Positions 1 to 8,795 of a stretch of DNA of 64,000 nucleotides are shown one piece after another. The first letter of the stretch is position 1, and the number at the start of each line of letters is the position of its first letter. This DNA is from G965213525 sp965213525 (lineage in GTDB: Bacteria > Actinomycetota > Acidimicrobiia > Acidimicrobiales > Poriferisodalaceae). A program made the translations under genes and the position numbers. The notes under the pieces were generated by a model. It did not search any database and was not told where the DNA came from. It was given only the letters and a program-made list of their open reading frames with translations. The stretch lies in the NCBI GenBank assembly GCA_965213525.1, contig OZ243889.1, positions 1,426,001 through 1,490,000 of the forward strand. The letters are read 5' to 3'.

Positions 1-1
1 C

Positions 2-508
2 CGCACCCGCGACCTGCCCGTCGTCGACGAGGTGCACGCCCGCCTCGCCGCCCAGGTGCCCGCCCAGGTCCGCACCAGCATCGCCCACGGCGACTACCGG
101 CTCGACAACGCCATGGTCGATGACGACGGCGTCGTGGTGGCCGTGTTCGACTGGGAGATCTGCACGCTCGGCGACCCGCTGGCGGACCTCGGGATCCTGC
201 TGACCTACTGGGGGCAGGGCTCTGACGCCTTCCTCGCCCTGCCCGACACGCCGACGGTCGCGCCGGGCTTCGCTGAGCGAGCTCACATCGCCGAGAGCTA
301 CCTGCGGTGCGCCGGCCTCGACGACGAGCACCTGGCCTTCTACGTCGCCTTCGGCAACTGGAAGCTGGCCTGCATCCTCGAGGGGGTCCACGCCCGCTTC
401 CAGGCCGGGGTCATGGGTTCCTCTGGCGACGAGGACGGTTCGTACGCCGTGCGCGTCGAGCAGCTGGCCTCCCGCGCCCGTGACGTGCTCGACGGGGCCC
501 CGATCTGA
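2..508 (+). CDS. Phosphotransferase family protein (APH-like), 5' end cut off by window
   Basis: C-terminal part of an aminoglycoside-phosphotransferase-fold kinase; the frame is open to the window edge, so the start lies upstream. The Brenner-type motif HGDYRLDN (base Asp and metal-binding Asn) is followed by the metal-binding motif VFDWEICTLGDPLADLG. The wording matches the branch fused to or found near acyl-CoA dehydrogenases (the ACAD10-like family) rather than antibiotic-resistance enzymes, so a small metabolite is the likelier substrate; this is family inference. Its TGA overlaps the ATG of the next gene (TGATG), so the two are probably co-translated. Confidence 0.85.
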   Translation, partial: RTRDLPVVDEVHARLAAQVPAQVRTSIAHGDYRLDNAMVDDDGVVVAVFDWEICTLGDPLADLGILLTYWGQGSDAFLALPDTPTVAPGFAERAHIAESYLRCAGLDDEHLAFYVAFGNWKLACILEGVHARFQAGVMGSSGDEDGSYAVRVEQLASRARDVLDGAPI

Positions 509-1368
509 TGCCCGGGCTGTTCACGGTCCACGACGACGACGTCCCCCGGGGCACCCCCCTGGTCATCGTCTTGGCCGGCTTCGTCGACGCCGGCGGGGCG
601 ACCGCCAGCGCCCTGGGCTTGTTGCGCGCCCAGATGGCGGCCCGGCAGGACCCCATCGTCACCTTCGATGCCGACGGCCTCGTCGACCACCGGGCCCGTC
701 GTCCCGTCCTGCACCTGCGTGACGGGGTCAACACCGGGGTCGACCTGCCCCGCCTGATCGTCGAGGCCGGCACCTTGGGTGACGCCCCCGTGCTGGTCCT
801 GCACGGGCCCGAACCCGACTACCACTGGTCGGCGTTCGCCGAGGCGGTCGCCGAGATGTGCGCCGGCCTCGGGGTGAGCGAGGTCCACGGCCTGGGTGCA
901 TATCCGGCGCCGGCCCCTCACACCCGTCCGGTCACGGTCGTGGCCACCAGCGCTGACCCTGCGTGCGCGGCCGCCGTCGGCGTGCTCGACGGCGAGATCG
1001 ACGTTCCCGCCAGCGCCTTCGGCCTCATCGAGCTCATCCTCGCCCGGCGCGACGTCCCCGCCACGGGTCTGTGGACGCAGGTCCCCCACTACGCCGCCGC
1101 CATGCCATACCCGGCGGCCTCGATCGCGCTGCTCGTCGCGCTCGGTGAGCGTCTCGGCACCCCCATCGACACCTCTGAGCTCGACGAGCCCGCCGCCGCC
1201 ACCGCCCGTCGCATCGACGAGCTCATCGAGGACCGGCCCGACGCCGCTGCCCTGGTCAGCCAGCTCGAGCGCCACGTCGACGCGCTGGCCTCGGGCGCCG
1301 ACCTCCCCACCGGTGACGATCTCGCCGCGGAGATCCAGCGCTTCCTGTCCGATCTCGACGACGGCTGA
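508..1368 (+). CDS. PAC2 family protein
   Basis: A 286-residue protein of the PAC2 (proteasome assembly chaperone 2-like) family. It starts LFTVHDDDVPRGTPLVIVLAGFVDAGG, the usual N-terminal strand with a glycine turn, and carries ELILARRDVPATGLWTQVPHYAA in the second half, where these proteins have the conserved 'vPHY' segment. Actinobacterial members are soluble and of uncertain function; a link to the actinobacterial proteasome is suggested by family name only. The ATG overlaps the preceding stop by one base, indicating coupling to the APH-like gene. Confidence 0.85.
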   Translation: MPGLFTVHDDDVPRGTPLVIVLAGFVDAGGATASALGLLRAQMAARQDPIVTFDADGLVDHRARRPVLHLRDGVNTGVDLPRLIVEAGTLGDAPVLVLHGPEPDYHWSAFAEAVAEMCAGLGVSEVHGLGAYPAPAPHTRPVTVVATSADPACAAAVGVLDGEIDVPASAFGLIELILARRDVPATGLWTQVPHYAAAMPYPAASIALLVALGERLGTPIDTSELDEPAAATARRIDELIEDRPDAAALVSQLERHVDALASGADLPTGDDLAAEIQRFLSDLDDG

Positions 1369-1452
1369 GGGCTGTGGCGATAGAGGGCTGCGGCGGCAGG
1401 GGGCTGCGGCGGTTCAGCCCGTCTCGGCAACCCGCCCGCAACACGGTGGCGT

Positions 1453-1458
1453 TACGTT
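1453..1458 (+). promoter_or_regulatory. Leaderless-type -10 box (TACGTT) before the 1465 gene
   Basis: TACGTT lies 6 nt before the ATG at 1465, which puts transcription start at the start codon. No Shine-Dalgarno sequence is present and no clear -35 is seen. It follows the same TANNNT spacing seen before eight other transcription units in this window. Confidence 0.45.
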
Positions 1459-1464
1459 CCGCCC

Positions 1465-2133
1465 ATGTCGGATCTGGTGGGAATCGACGTCACGCCCCTC
1501 GCCCAGGGACCGGGCGATCTCCCGGCGCTGCTCGACCGGCTCTCGGGTGCGCTGCGCACGCGCGGAGCGGTCGTCGTGGCCGGACACGACCTGGACCCCC
1601 AACTCGTGGACGCCGCCGTCGTCGGACTGGGTGACGGTGAGATCGTCCACGGCGCGGACCCACGCCTCGAACCGCTCGCCGCAGCCATGGTTGACGTGGC
1701 GCTGGTGGTGCTGCGAGGCGTGTCGCTCGTGCTCGGACAGCGGCCGGGGTTCTTCGACCGCATCACCGCCCATCCCGGCGTGCACGTGCGCCTCCCCGTC
1801 GCCGGCCACCTGACCGACGAGCACCCCCCCACCGTGGCCGCCGCGGCCATCACGATGGCCGTGGTCGCCGGGTCAGACGCCCTCGCCGTCGACGGTCACG
1901 ACGTCACCGACGGGTCCGTCGTGGCCATCGCCGGTCCGGTGCTCGGCCGCTTCAGCAACGATGCGATCCGCCGCCCAACGGTGGTGGTCGGCCCGGCCGC
2001 CGAGCGTGGAGGGCTGATCGTCGTCGACGTCGCTCCTGACGCCGGCGCCCTGGTGCGTCCGCTGGAGGCCTGCATCGGCGACGGCGCGCCGCACTACTCG
2101 GCCGTGCGGGTGGGCGAGCTGGACGCCGGCTGA
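1465..2133 (+). CDS. Hypothetical protein, 222 aa
   Basis: I do not recognise this protein. It is soluble (no signal peptide or membrane helix), rich in Val, Ala and Asp, and reads like an alternating alpha/beta domain with several hydrophobic strands (for example AVVVAGHDL, VALVVLRGVSLVLG, TVVVGPAAERGGLIVVDV). There is no obvious catalytic motif. The frame is well supported: codon third positions are GC-rich, the ATG sits 6 nt after a TACGTT -10-like box, and it fills the space between the PAC2 gene and leuS on the same strand. It may be a lineage-specific protein. Confidence 0.7.
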   Translation: MSDLVGIDVTPLAQGPGDLPALLDRLSGALRTRGAVVVAGHDLDPQLVDAAVVGLGDGEIVHGADPRLEPLAAAMVDVALVVLRGVSLVLGQRPGFFDRITAHPGVHVRLPVAGHLTDEHPPTVAAAAITMAVVAGSDALAVDGHDVTDGSVVAIAGPVLGRFSNDAIRRPTVVVGPAAERGGLIVVDVAPDAGALVRPLEACIGDGAPHYSAVRVGELDAG

Positions 2134-2151
2134 GCGCACCAGAGCGTTCGG

Positions 2152-2157
2152 TAGCGT
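2152..2157 (+). promoter_or_regulatory. Leaderless-type -10 box (TAGCGT) before leuS
   Basis: TAGCGT ends 8 nt before the leuS ATG. There is no Shine-Dalgarno sequence between box and start, so a leaderless or near-leaderless leuS transcript is likely. The upstream GCTGAG, about 17 bp away, is only a poor -35. Confidence 0.4.
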
Positions 2158-2165
2158 CGAGGCCC

Positions 2166-5021
2166 ATGATCGAGGCCACCGCCGTCGCCGGCCCGCGGGG
2201 CCAGGTGCCCGCCCACCGGTACACCGCCGAGTTGGCCGGCGAGATCGAGCGGCGCTGGCAGGACCGGTGGGAGCGCGAAGGGGCCTTCTTCGCCCCCAAC
2301 CCCGTCGGCGAGCTGAGCGACGGCTGGGACGAGCGGGGGGCCGGGCGCCCGAAGCTGTTCGTGATGGACATGTTCCCCTACCCGTCCGGGGCGGGCCTGC
2401 ACGTCGGGCACCCGCTCGGCTACATCGCCACCGACGTCACCGCCCGCTTCCACCGGATGCTGGGCGACAACGTGTTGCACACCCTCGGCTACGACGCCTT
2501 CGGGCTGCCGGCCGAGGAGTACGCCCGCCAGACCGGTCAGCACCCCAGGCTGACGACCGAGGCCAACATCACCACGATGCGCCGCCAGCTGCGCGCCCTC
2601 GGGCTCGGTCACGACCAGCGCCGGTCGATCTCCACCATCGACCCGGCGTACCTGCGGTGGACCCAGTGGATCTTCCTCCAGCTCTTCGACAGCTGGTACG
2701 ACGTCGAGGCCGACCGGGCCCGCCCCATCGCCGAGCTCGTCGTTGAGATGCGCGACGGTCGACGGCCAGCCGTCGACCCCTCCACCGGTGATGCGGTCGA
2801 CATGGCCGCCGCCGACCGGACCACCCGCGAGCGCATCCTGGCTCAGCACCGCTTGGCGTACCTCGCGGAGGCCCCGGTCAACTGGTGCCCGGCCCTCGGC
2901 ACCGTGCTGGCCAACGAGGAGGTCACCGTCGACGGGCGCAGCGAGCGGGGCAACCACCCGGTGTTTCGACGGCCCCTGCGCCAGTGGATGTTGCGCATCA
3001 CCTCCTATGCCGACCGGCTGATCGAGGACCTCGACACCATCGACTGGCCTGAGCCGATCAAGGCGATGCAGCGCAATTGGATCGGACGCTCGACCGGCGC
3101 CAGGATCCGCTTCGAGCTCGACGGGGCCGACACCCCCGTGGAGGTGTTCACCACCCGGCCCGACACCCTGTTCGGCGCCACGTTCTTGGTCCTGGCGCCC
3201 GAGCATCCCCTCCTCGACGCCATCGTCGCTGCGTCCTGGCCCGACGAGACCCCGGCAAGCTGGGCCGCAGGGGCGTCGAGCCCTACCGACGCGGTGGCGG
3301 CCTACCGGGCCGAGGCCCGGCGTCGCAGCGACCGTGAGCGCCGTGAGGGCCAGGACAAGACCGGGGTGTTCACCGGCGCCACCGCCATCGTGGCGGTCGA
3401 CGGCCGTCGCATCCCGGTGTTCGTCGCCGACTACGTGCTGATGGGCTACGGCACCGGCGCGATCATGGGCGTGCCCGGCCAAGACCAGCGCGACTGGGAC
3501 TTCGCCACCGAGCACGACCTGCCGATCATCCGCACGGTCCAGCCCCCTGCGGGGTTCGACGGCGAGGCCTACGTGGGCGACGGTCCGGCGATCAACTCGG
3601 GCTTCCTCGACGGGTTGGGCACCGCCGAGGCCACACAGGCCATGATCGCCCACCTCGACGGGCGGGGATGGGGCGAGGCGACGGTCACCTACAAGCTGCG
3701 CGACTGGCTGTTCAGCCGCCAGCGCTACTGGGGTGAGCCCTTCCCCATCGTCTACGACGCCGACGGGGCGCCGATCCGCCTGCCCGACGACGCCCTCCCC
3801 CTCGAGCTGCCCGAGATCGCCGATTGGGCCCCTCGGGCCCTCGACGAGCACTCCGACCCCGAGCCGCCCCTCGGTCGCGCTGCTGACTGGGCCGAGGTGA
3901 CCCTCGATCTCGGCGACGGGCCCGCCACCTACCGACGCGAGCTCAACACGATGCCGAACTGGGCCGGATCGTGCTGGTACTACCTGCGCTACCTCGACCC
4001 GAGCAACGACGAGGTGTTCGTCGACGCCGAGGTCGAGCGGTACTGGATGGGCTCGTCAGACCACGACGGCGGGGTCGACCTCTACGTCGGCGGGGTCGAG
4101 CATGCCGTGTTGCACCTGCTGTACGCCCGGTTCTGGCACAAGGTGCTGTTCGACCTGGGGCACGTGTCGACGCCCGAGCCCTTCCACCGCCTCTTCAACC
4201 AGGGCTACATCCAGGCTGCGGCCTTCGTCGACGAGCGGGGCACCTACGTGCCCGCCGAGCAGGTCACCGCCGGCGACGACGGGTCGTTCCACCACGACGG
4301 CCGCCCGGTCACCCGCACGTTCGGCAAGATGGGCAAGAGCCTGCGCAACGCAGTGACCCCCGACGACATGTACGCCACCTACGGCGCCGACACGTTGCGC
4401 CTCTATGAGATGTCGATGGGGCCCCTCGATGCCGACCGCCCGTGGGAGACCCGGGCGGTGAGCGGGTCGCAACGCCTGCTGCAACGGCTGTGGCGCCTCG
4501 TCGTCGACGAGCAGACCGGCGCGGCGGCGGTGAGCGACGCCGCTGCTGATGAGGCGACGCAGCGAGAGCTGCACCGGACGATCGCCGGGGTGCGTGCTGA
4601 CATGGAGTCGCTGCGCTTCAACACCGCGGTCGCCAAGATCACCGAGCTGGTCAACCACCTCACCCGCTCGTCATCGAGCGCAGCACCGACGCCCCGGGCC
4701 GTCGCTGAGCCCCTCGTGCTGTTGCTGGCCCCCCTGGCCCCCCACGTCGCTGAGGAGCTGTGGACGCGCCTCGGTCACGACGAGTCGCTCACCCGGGCGC
4801 CGTTCCCGGTTGCCGACGAGGCCTACCTGGTCGCCGACACCGTCGAGCTGCCGGTGCAGGTCAACGGCAAGGTCCGGGCCAAGATCACCGTGGCGGCAGG
4901 GGCGTCCGACGCCGCGATCACCGACGCCGCACTCGGCCAACCGGGCGTGGCCGAGCGGTTGGACGGACCACCCCGCAAGGTCATCGTGGTCCCGGGGCGG
5001 GCGGTGAACGTCGTGCCCTGA
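2166..5021 (+). CDS. leuS: Leucyl-tRNA synthetase
   Basis: Charges tRNA-Leu with leucine in the cytoplasm. At 951 residues it is full length for the actinobacterial form. The class I HIGH motif appears as HVGH at residues 79-82 within PYPSGAGLHVGHPLGY. The KMSKS loop is KMGKS at 721-725, a substitution I recall from other actinobacterial LeuRS. The CP1 editing domain has TTRPDTLFGATF and GYGTGAIMGVPGQDQRDWDFA, with the aspartate needed for hydrolytic editing. The C-terminus ends with the usual small domain (QVNGKVRAKI). The start is chosen at the ATG 8 nt after TAGCGT; tRNA-Ala follows about 105 bp after the stop. Confidence 0.98.
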   Translation: MIEATAVAGPRGQVPAHRYTAELAGEIERRWQDRWEREGAFFAPNPVGELSDGWDERGAGRPKLFVMDMFPYPSGAGLHVGHPLGYIATDVTARFHRMLGDNVLHTLGYDAFGLPAEEYARQTGQHPRLTTEANITTMRRQLRALGLGHDQRRSISTIDPAYLRWTQWIFLQLFDSWYDVEADRARPIAELVVEMRDGRRPAVDPSTGDAVDMAAADRTTRERILAQHRLAYLAEAPVNWCPALGTVLANEEVTVDGRSERGNHPVFRRPLRQWMLRITSYADRLIEDLDTIDWPEPIKAMQRNWIGRSTGARIRFELDGADTPVEVFTTRPDTLFGATFLVLAPEHPLLDAIVAASWPDETPASWAAGASSPTDAVAAYRAEARRRSDRERREGQDKTGVFTGATAIVAVDGRRIPVFVADYVLMGYGTGAIMGVPGQDQRDWDFATEHDLPIIRTVQPPAGFDGEAYVGDGPAINSGFLDGLGTAEATQAMIAHLDGRGWGEATVTYKLRDWLFSRQRYWGEPFPIVYDADGAPIRLPDDALPLELPEIADWAPRALDEHSDPEPPLGRAADWAEVTLDLGDGPATYRRELNTMPNWAGSCWYYLRYLDPSNDEVFVDAEVERYWMGSSDHDGGVDLYVGGVEHAVLHLLYARFWHKVLFDLGHVSTPEPFHRLFNQGYIQAAAFVDERGTYVPAEQVTAGDDGSFHHDGRPVTRTFGKMGKSLRNAVTPDDMYATYGADTLRLYEMSMGPLDADRPWETRAVSGSQRLLQRLWRLVVDEQTGAAAVSDAAADEATQRELHRTIAGVRADMESLRFNTAVAKITELVNHLTRSSSSAAPTPRAVAEPLVLLLAPLAPHVAEELWTRLGHDESLTRAPFPVADEAYLVADTVELPVQVNGKVRAKITVAAGASDAAITDAALGQPGVAERLDGPPRKVIVVPGRAVNVVP

Positions 5022-5056
5022 GCGGCGTGGCGCAGGCCTGACGTAGCGGGACGGGG

Positions 5057-5084
5057 CGCCACCGTGTGGCCACCGGCGGTGGCG
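5057..5084 (+). terminator. Hairpin after leuS
   Basis: CGCCACCG and its exact complement CGGTGGCG form an 8-bp GC stem around a 12-nt loop, 35 bp after the leuS stop. No T-run follows, as is common in high-GC actinobacteria, so the terminator call is tentative. Confidence 0.4.
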
Positions 5085-5127
5085 TGACGCACCCGAGACC
5101 GTGGGTGTAGCGTCGGGGTCTCGTTTC

Positions 5128-5200
5128 GGGGCCGTAGCTCAGTTGGCAGAGCGCTTCCATGGCATGGAAGAGGTCGTGGGTTCGATTCCCATCGGCTCCA
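5128..5200 (+). tRNA. tRNA-Ala (anticodon GGC)
   Basis: Complete cloverleaf. The acceptor stem GGGGCCG/CGGCTCC has one G-T pair; the anticodon stem CTTCC/GGAAG encloses loop ATGGCAT; the T arm carries GGTTCGATTCC. Discriminator A; CCA is not encoded. It ends 10 bp before the stop codon of the convergent FG-GAP gene. Confidence 0.97.
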
Positions 5201-5210
5201 CCCCTCTCCC

Positions 5211-7505
5211 TCAGGTCGCGCCGATGTCGACGACGGGTCGGGCCAGGGTGTCGCCGCCCAGGCTGCCCCGGAACCGCCGGTCCGAGAAGACGAACACCCC
5301 GCCGTCGGATGCGATCATGGCGTAGCCGTCGCCGTAGGGGATGCCCCCGACGACCGGGGCGTTCAATCGCGCGCCAGGCGACAGCACCCCTGGAACCGAG
5401 CCCCGGAAGGGCGCATCGAAGGCGAACACCCCGCCGTCGGCGGCGATGAGCCAGTAGCCCTGCCCGTCGGGGTCAGCGACGAGCCCCACGACGGGCTCGT
5501 TGAGCGGACGGCCTCCCATCGAACCGTGGAAGCGGGCATCGCCGAAGGCGAAGATGCCGCCGTCGGAACCGACCATCGTGTACCCCTGGCCCGAGGCGGT
5601 GACCGCCGAGCCGAGGACGGGACCGTTGAGGGGCGTACCGGCCATGTCACCCCGGTGGCGGGCCGCTCCGAAGGCCAGGGCCCGCCCCCGGTCGGTGAAC
5701 ACCAGGTAGCCGCCGTCGATGCTGGAGATCGACGCCGGCCGCTCACCCCCGGCGAGCACCCCAGGGGGCACGTGACCGTGAGGAACGGCCGAGCCGGCGG
5801 CGTGCACGCATCCCCGGGAGTCCAAGACGTAGTACCCCCGCCCGTCGACGGCGGGCTCGACGTCCACGGCGCTCACCCCCGGCGCTGACGCGATGGCGGA
5901 CACCGCGTCACCGTGGTCGGCGACGTCACCGAAGGCAGTGATCTGTCCGGCGCGATCGAGGATCCAGTACCCGTCGGGGTGAGCAGGACCCGACGTGGGA
6001 GCGTCGGGAAGCTGGTCGTCACAGGCCGGGGCCGCAGGCACGCCGTTGCCGGCGCCTCGCGCCTGGGGCCACGGCGCGATCGAGGTGGACGCAGGCAGCT
6101 CGAAGCGCGACAGCACCTGCTGGCGGATGGGCAGGGAGTACCCGGAGGTGATGAGCGAGCGGGAGCCGTCGGGCGCGACGAGCACGGCCGGCGACGAGTC
6201 GTTGGACAGCCCGACGGCGATCTCGGCGAAGCGCTGGCCGGTGCGGCCGTCGAGGAGGTGCATCGACCAGCCGTTGCCGATGGCGACGTCGTGGTCGCCG
6301 TCGCCGTCCAGGTCGGCGATGACCGGGTCGCCACCGACCCCGTCGAGCGCGGGTGCGGCCGGGTTGCAGCACAAGGTGGTGCGCCACACCTCTGCGGCGC
6401 GAGCGTCGAAGGCCACGACGCTGCCATCCCATGCCCCGACCACGAGCTCGTCTGACCCGTCGGCGTCGACGTCTCCGATCGCCACGTTGCCGGTGACGAT
6501 GGCCCCGAGGTCGGCCGGCCAGCCCGGCACCACCGATCCGTCGTCGGCGTGGAAGGCGAGGACGCGCCGGGTGTCACCGGTGTGGTAATTCAGCGTCGTG
6601 GTGACGTAGACCTCGGCGCGGCCGTCGCCGTCGAGGTCGCCGAGGGCCACCGATCCCATCACCGCCTCGTCGGGGTTGCGCTTCCAGAGCTGGCGGACCA
6701 CGCCGTCGGACCAGTCCAGGGCGTGGAACTGCCCGCCGGCGAAGTGGCCGGGACTGCCCGGCGTGTCGTCCCCGCCGATGAAGATCTCGTCGCGCCCGTC
6801 GCCGTCCACGTCGTGCAGGGCCGGAGACGACCAGATCGTGTCGTGGTTGTTGAACGGGAAGCCTGCGAGCTCGGCGCCGGTGCGGCCATCGAGCACGTGC
6901 ACGTGGTGGTCCCAGCCTCCGAACACCACATCGGCGGACCCGTCGCCGTCGACGTCGCCGATGGCCGGCGTCGAGAACACCCCCTCGCACCACCCGTCGG
7001 GGGTGGCGCCCGTCGTCGGGTCCCACACGTTGAACTTGTCGATCCCCGAGGACCACCGCCACAGGGGGGTCCCGTCGGACCGGAAGGCGATGAGGCCACC
7101 GTTCTGGTTCGGGACGTAGGTCGATCCCATGCCGACGACGATCTCGTTGGACCCGTCGCCGTCGAGGTCGGCGATGACCGGCGTCGAGTCGATCGCCGAG
7201 GGGGTGGCCTGGGGGGTGCAGCCCGGCGCCGGCGGCGGGACGGCGGACACCGCCAGGACCTGGGCGTCGAGGTGTCCGCCGTCGAACACCCGCAGCACGC
7301 CATCCTCTCCCCCGATGGCCAGGTCGTCTCGTCCGTCGCCGTCGACGTCCCCGATCGCCGGCGCCGAGTTGCGGACCAGCCCGGTCTCGTAGCGCTCGAC
7401 GGCTTCGAGCGTGCTCGGCGCCGCTCCCGCCGGCCCTGGAGCGGCGGCCGCCACCACCAGGGCCGCCAGGGTCGAACCGAGCGCCCTCACCAGATGTGCG
7501 GTCAT
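5211..7505 (-). CDS. Secreted FG-GAP/VCBS repeat protein with C-terminal GYW-type beta-propeller repeats
   Basis: A 764-residue exported protein. The start is the ATG at 7505, directly after a strong GGAGGAG and opening a signal peptide (MTAHLVRALGSTLAALVVAAAAPGPAGAAP); the open frame runs further upstream but without signal-peptide character. The N-terminal two thirds has seven FG-GAP/calcium-loop repeats of the form A-I-G-D-V-D-G-D-G-R-D-D, as in integrin-like propellers. The last third has about six copies of a 'GYWxxxSDGGxFAFGDARFxGS' repeat, a family abundant in Acidimicrobiia secreted proteins. Two different propeller types in one chain suggest a surface binding protein; the ligand is unknown. 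It is convergent with tRNA-Ala and divergent from the methyltransferase. Confidence 0.88.
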   Translation of the reverse strand: MTAHLVRALGSTLAALVVAAAAPGPAGAAPSTLEAVERYETGLVRNSAPAIGDVDGDGRDDLAIGGEDGVLRVFDGGHLDAQVLAVSAVPPPAPGCTPQATPSAIDSTPVIADLDGDGSNEIVVGMGSTYVPNQNGGLIAFRSDGTPLWRWSSGIDKFNVWDPTTGATPDGWCEGVFSTPAIGDVDGDGSADVVFGGWDHHVHVLDGRTGAELAGFPFNNHDTIWSSPALHDVDGDGRDEIFIGGDDTPGSPGHFAGGQFHALDWSDGVVRQLWKRNPDEAVMGSVALGDLDGDGRAEVYVTTTLNYHTGDTRRVLAFHADDGSVVPGWPADLGAIVTGNVAIGDVDADGSDELVVGAWDGSVVAFDARAAEVWRTTLCCNPAAPALDGVGGDPVIADLDGDGDHDVAIGNGWSMHLLDGRTGQRFAEIAVGLSNDSSPAVLVAPDGSRSLITSGYSLPIRQQVLSRFELPASTSIAPWPQARGAGNGVPAAPACDDQLPDAPTSGPAHPDGYWILDRAGQITAFGDVADHGDAVSAIASAPGVSAVDVEPAVDGRGYYVLDSRGCVHAAGSAVPHGHVPPGVLAGGERPASISSIDGGYLVFTDRGRALAFGAARHRGDMAGTPLNGPVLGSAVTASGQGYTMVGSDGGIFAFGDARFHGSMGGRPLNEPVVGLVADPDGQGYWLIAADGGVFAFDAPFRGSVPGVLSPGARLNAPVVGGIPYGDGYAMIASDGGVFVFSDRRFRGSLGGDTLARPVVDIGAT

Positions 7506-7661
7506 CTCCTCCCCGTCGACTGCGGGCGCCCTCACCGAAGGTGTCGGTGTTGCGGTGTCGCTGCTGGCCGAGCGCCGCCGGCGTCGCGGCGGGCGCCTCG
7601 TGGCTGCCCCATGATCCCCTGCGACCGGGCCGTCACGACGGCGCCGGACCTCCCCCCCCGA

Positions 7662-7667
7662 TAGGGT
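7662..7667 (+). promoter_or_regulatory. Leaderless-type -10 box (TAGGGT) before the methyltransferase
   Basis: TAGGGT ends 8 nt before the GTG at 7676. No Shine-Dalgarno sequence lies between them. It sits in the 170-bp divergent region shared with the FG-GAP gene. Confidence 0.4.
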
Positions 7668-7675
7668 CCCGCCAC

Positions 7676-8641
7676 GTGCGCATCCCGGCCAGCGTCCGAA
7701 GGACCGTGCGCGCCGCCGCTCCCTGGGCGGTCCCCTCCCGGGCGGCTGGCCCGGCGCCGGGTCCACCGACCTATGACCCGTCCTGGGAGCCGACAGGCGA
7801 GCCCGTGCCGACGTTCCCCGGTGTGATCTCCCAGGCGTGCACGTCGGCACAGATCGACAGCGCCCGCTTCGCGTGGCTCTGCGCCGAGCTGCGCCGCCAG
7901 CACCTCTGTCACCGCAAGAAGTGGGAGTGGTGCTACATCCTCCAGGCCCTGTACGAGCACGGGGCCATCGGCGAGGGCCGCCGTGGCCTGGGCTTCGGCG
8001 TCGGGACCGAGCCCCTCACCGCCTACCTCGCCGCCCACGGCTGTCACATCACCGCCACAGACCTGCCCACCACCGACCACCACCACGAGAGCTGGGCGAG
8101 CACCGGCCAGCACGCCGACTCCCTCGAGGAGATCAACCGCGACGGGCTCTGTGACCCTGCGGTGCTGAGAGAACGGGTGACGTTCCAGCCGGTCGACATG
8201 AACGCCGTGCCGGCTGATCTGACCGGGTTCGACTTCACCTGGTCGTCGTGCGCCCTCGAGCACCTTGGAGACCTCGACGCCGGCATCGCCTTCGTCGAGC
8301 GCTCGATGCGCTGCCTGTCGCCAGGGGGCGTGGCCGTGCACACCACCGAGTACAACGTGAGCAGCGACGACGACACGGTCGAGACGGGCGACACGGTGGC
8401 CTACCGGCGCCGAGATCTTCGCCGGCTCGCCCGTGCGCTTCGATCAGCCGGGCACGAGATCGAGCTCACGTTCGGCCTCGGCTCCGGTCCCGCTGACCGC
8501 CACATCGACGTGGTCCCCTTCACCAACACCCACCTCAAGGTGGCGCTGGAGGGCCACGTGATCACCAGCTTCGGGATCATCGTTCGGGCGGGACCTCCGC
8601 CGCACGGCCTCCGTGTCGACCCGGCTGCATCATTGCGTTGA
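7676..8641 (+). CDS. SAM-dependent methyltransferase-like protein
   Basis: A 321-residue protein with the class I methyltransferase fold. The glycine-rich loop is GRRGLGFGVGTEPLTAYLA, followed by an acidic strand end (HITATDLPTTD), then VTFQPVDMNAVP and DFTWSSCALEHLGDLDAGIAFVERSMRCLSPGG, the usual post-loop II 'DxxWSSCxLEHLG' and glycine-ended helix. Such proteins are often found in glycan or cell-surface gene sets, but the substrate cannot be told here. GTG at 7676 is chosen because it is 8 nt after TAGGGT; the open frame reaches further upstream with no supporting signal. Confidence 0.8.
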   Translation: MRIPASVRRTVRAAAPWAVPSRAAGPAPGPPTYDPSWEPTGEPVPTFPGVISQACTSAQIDSARFAWLCAELRRQHLCHRKKWEWCYILQALYEHGAIGEGRRGLGFGVGTEPLTAYLAAHGCHITATDLPTTDHHHESWASTGQHADSLEEINRDGLCDPAVLRERVTFQPVDMNAVPADLTGFDFTWSSCALEHLGDLDAGIAFVERSMRCLSPGGVAVHTTEYNVSSDDDTVETGDTVAYRRRDLRRLARALRSAGHEIELTFGLGSGPADRHIDVVPFTNTHLKVALEGHVITSFGIIVRAGPPPHGLRVDPAASLR

Positions 8642-8795
8642 GCGGTCGCCTGAACGCTCAGTCGGCGTCCGTGGCGAACGAACGGCCACCTCCGGTGACG
8701 GCGCCACCACGGAGTGGGCGACTCGGGCGCGAGCGTGGCACGGATGGGTCCCGTTCGACCACAATCCGTTGCAGGCGAGCGAAGGGCGGGCGACG

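Noticed and set aside
721..725. KMGKS instead of KMSKS in leucyl-tRNA synthetase (residues 721-725 of the leuS product) as a defect
   Set aside because: I recall this variant as common in actinobacterial LeuRS; all other motifs are intact.
2094..3851. 585-codon minus-strand open frame opposite leuS
   Set aside because: Antisense shadow of a certain leuS gene in GC-rich DNA; the translation is Gly/Val/Asp/Arg-rich with no domain.
7506..7850. Upstream extension of the FG-GAP protein to 7850
   Set aside because: The signal peptide and GGAGGAG site place the start at 7505; the extension is Arg/Pro-rich and overlaps the divergent methyltransferase gene.
8613..8795. Longer N-terminus for the winged-helix regulator from ATG 8613
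   Set aside because: It would overlap the methyltransferase stop and add 61 residues with no structure; ATG 8796 has a purine-rich site and begins just before the domain.
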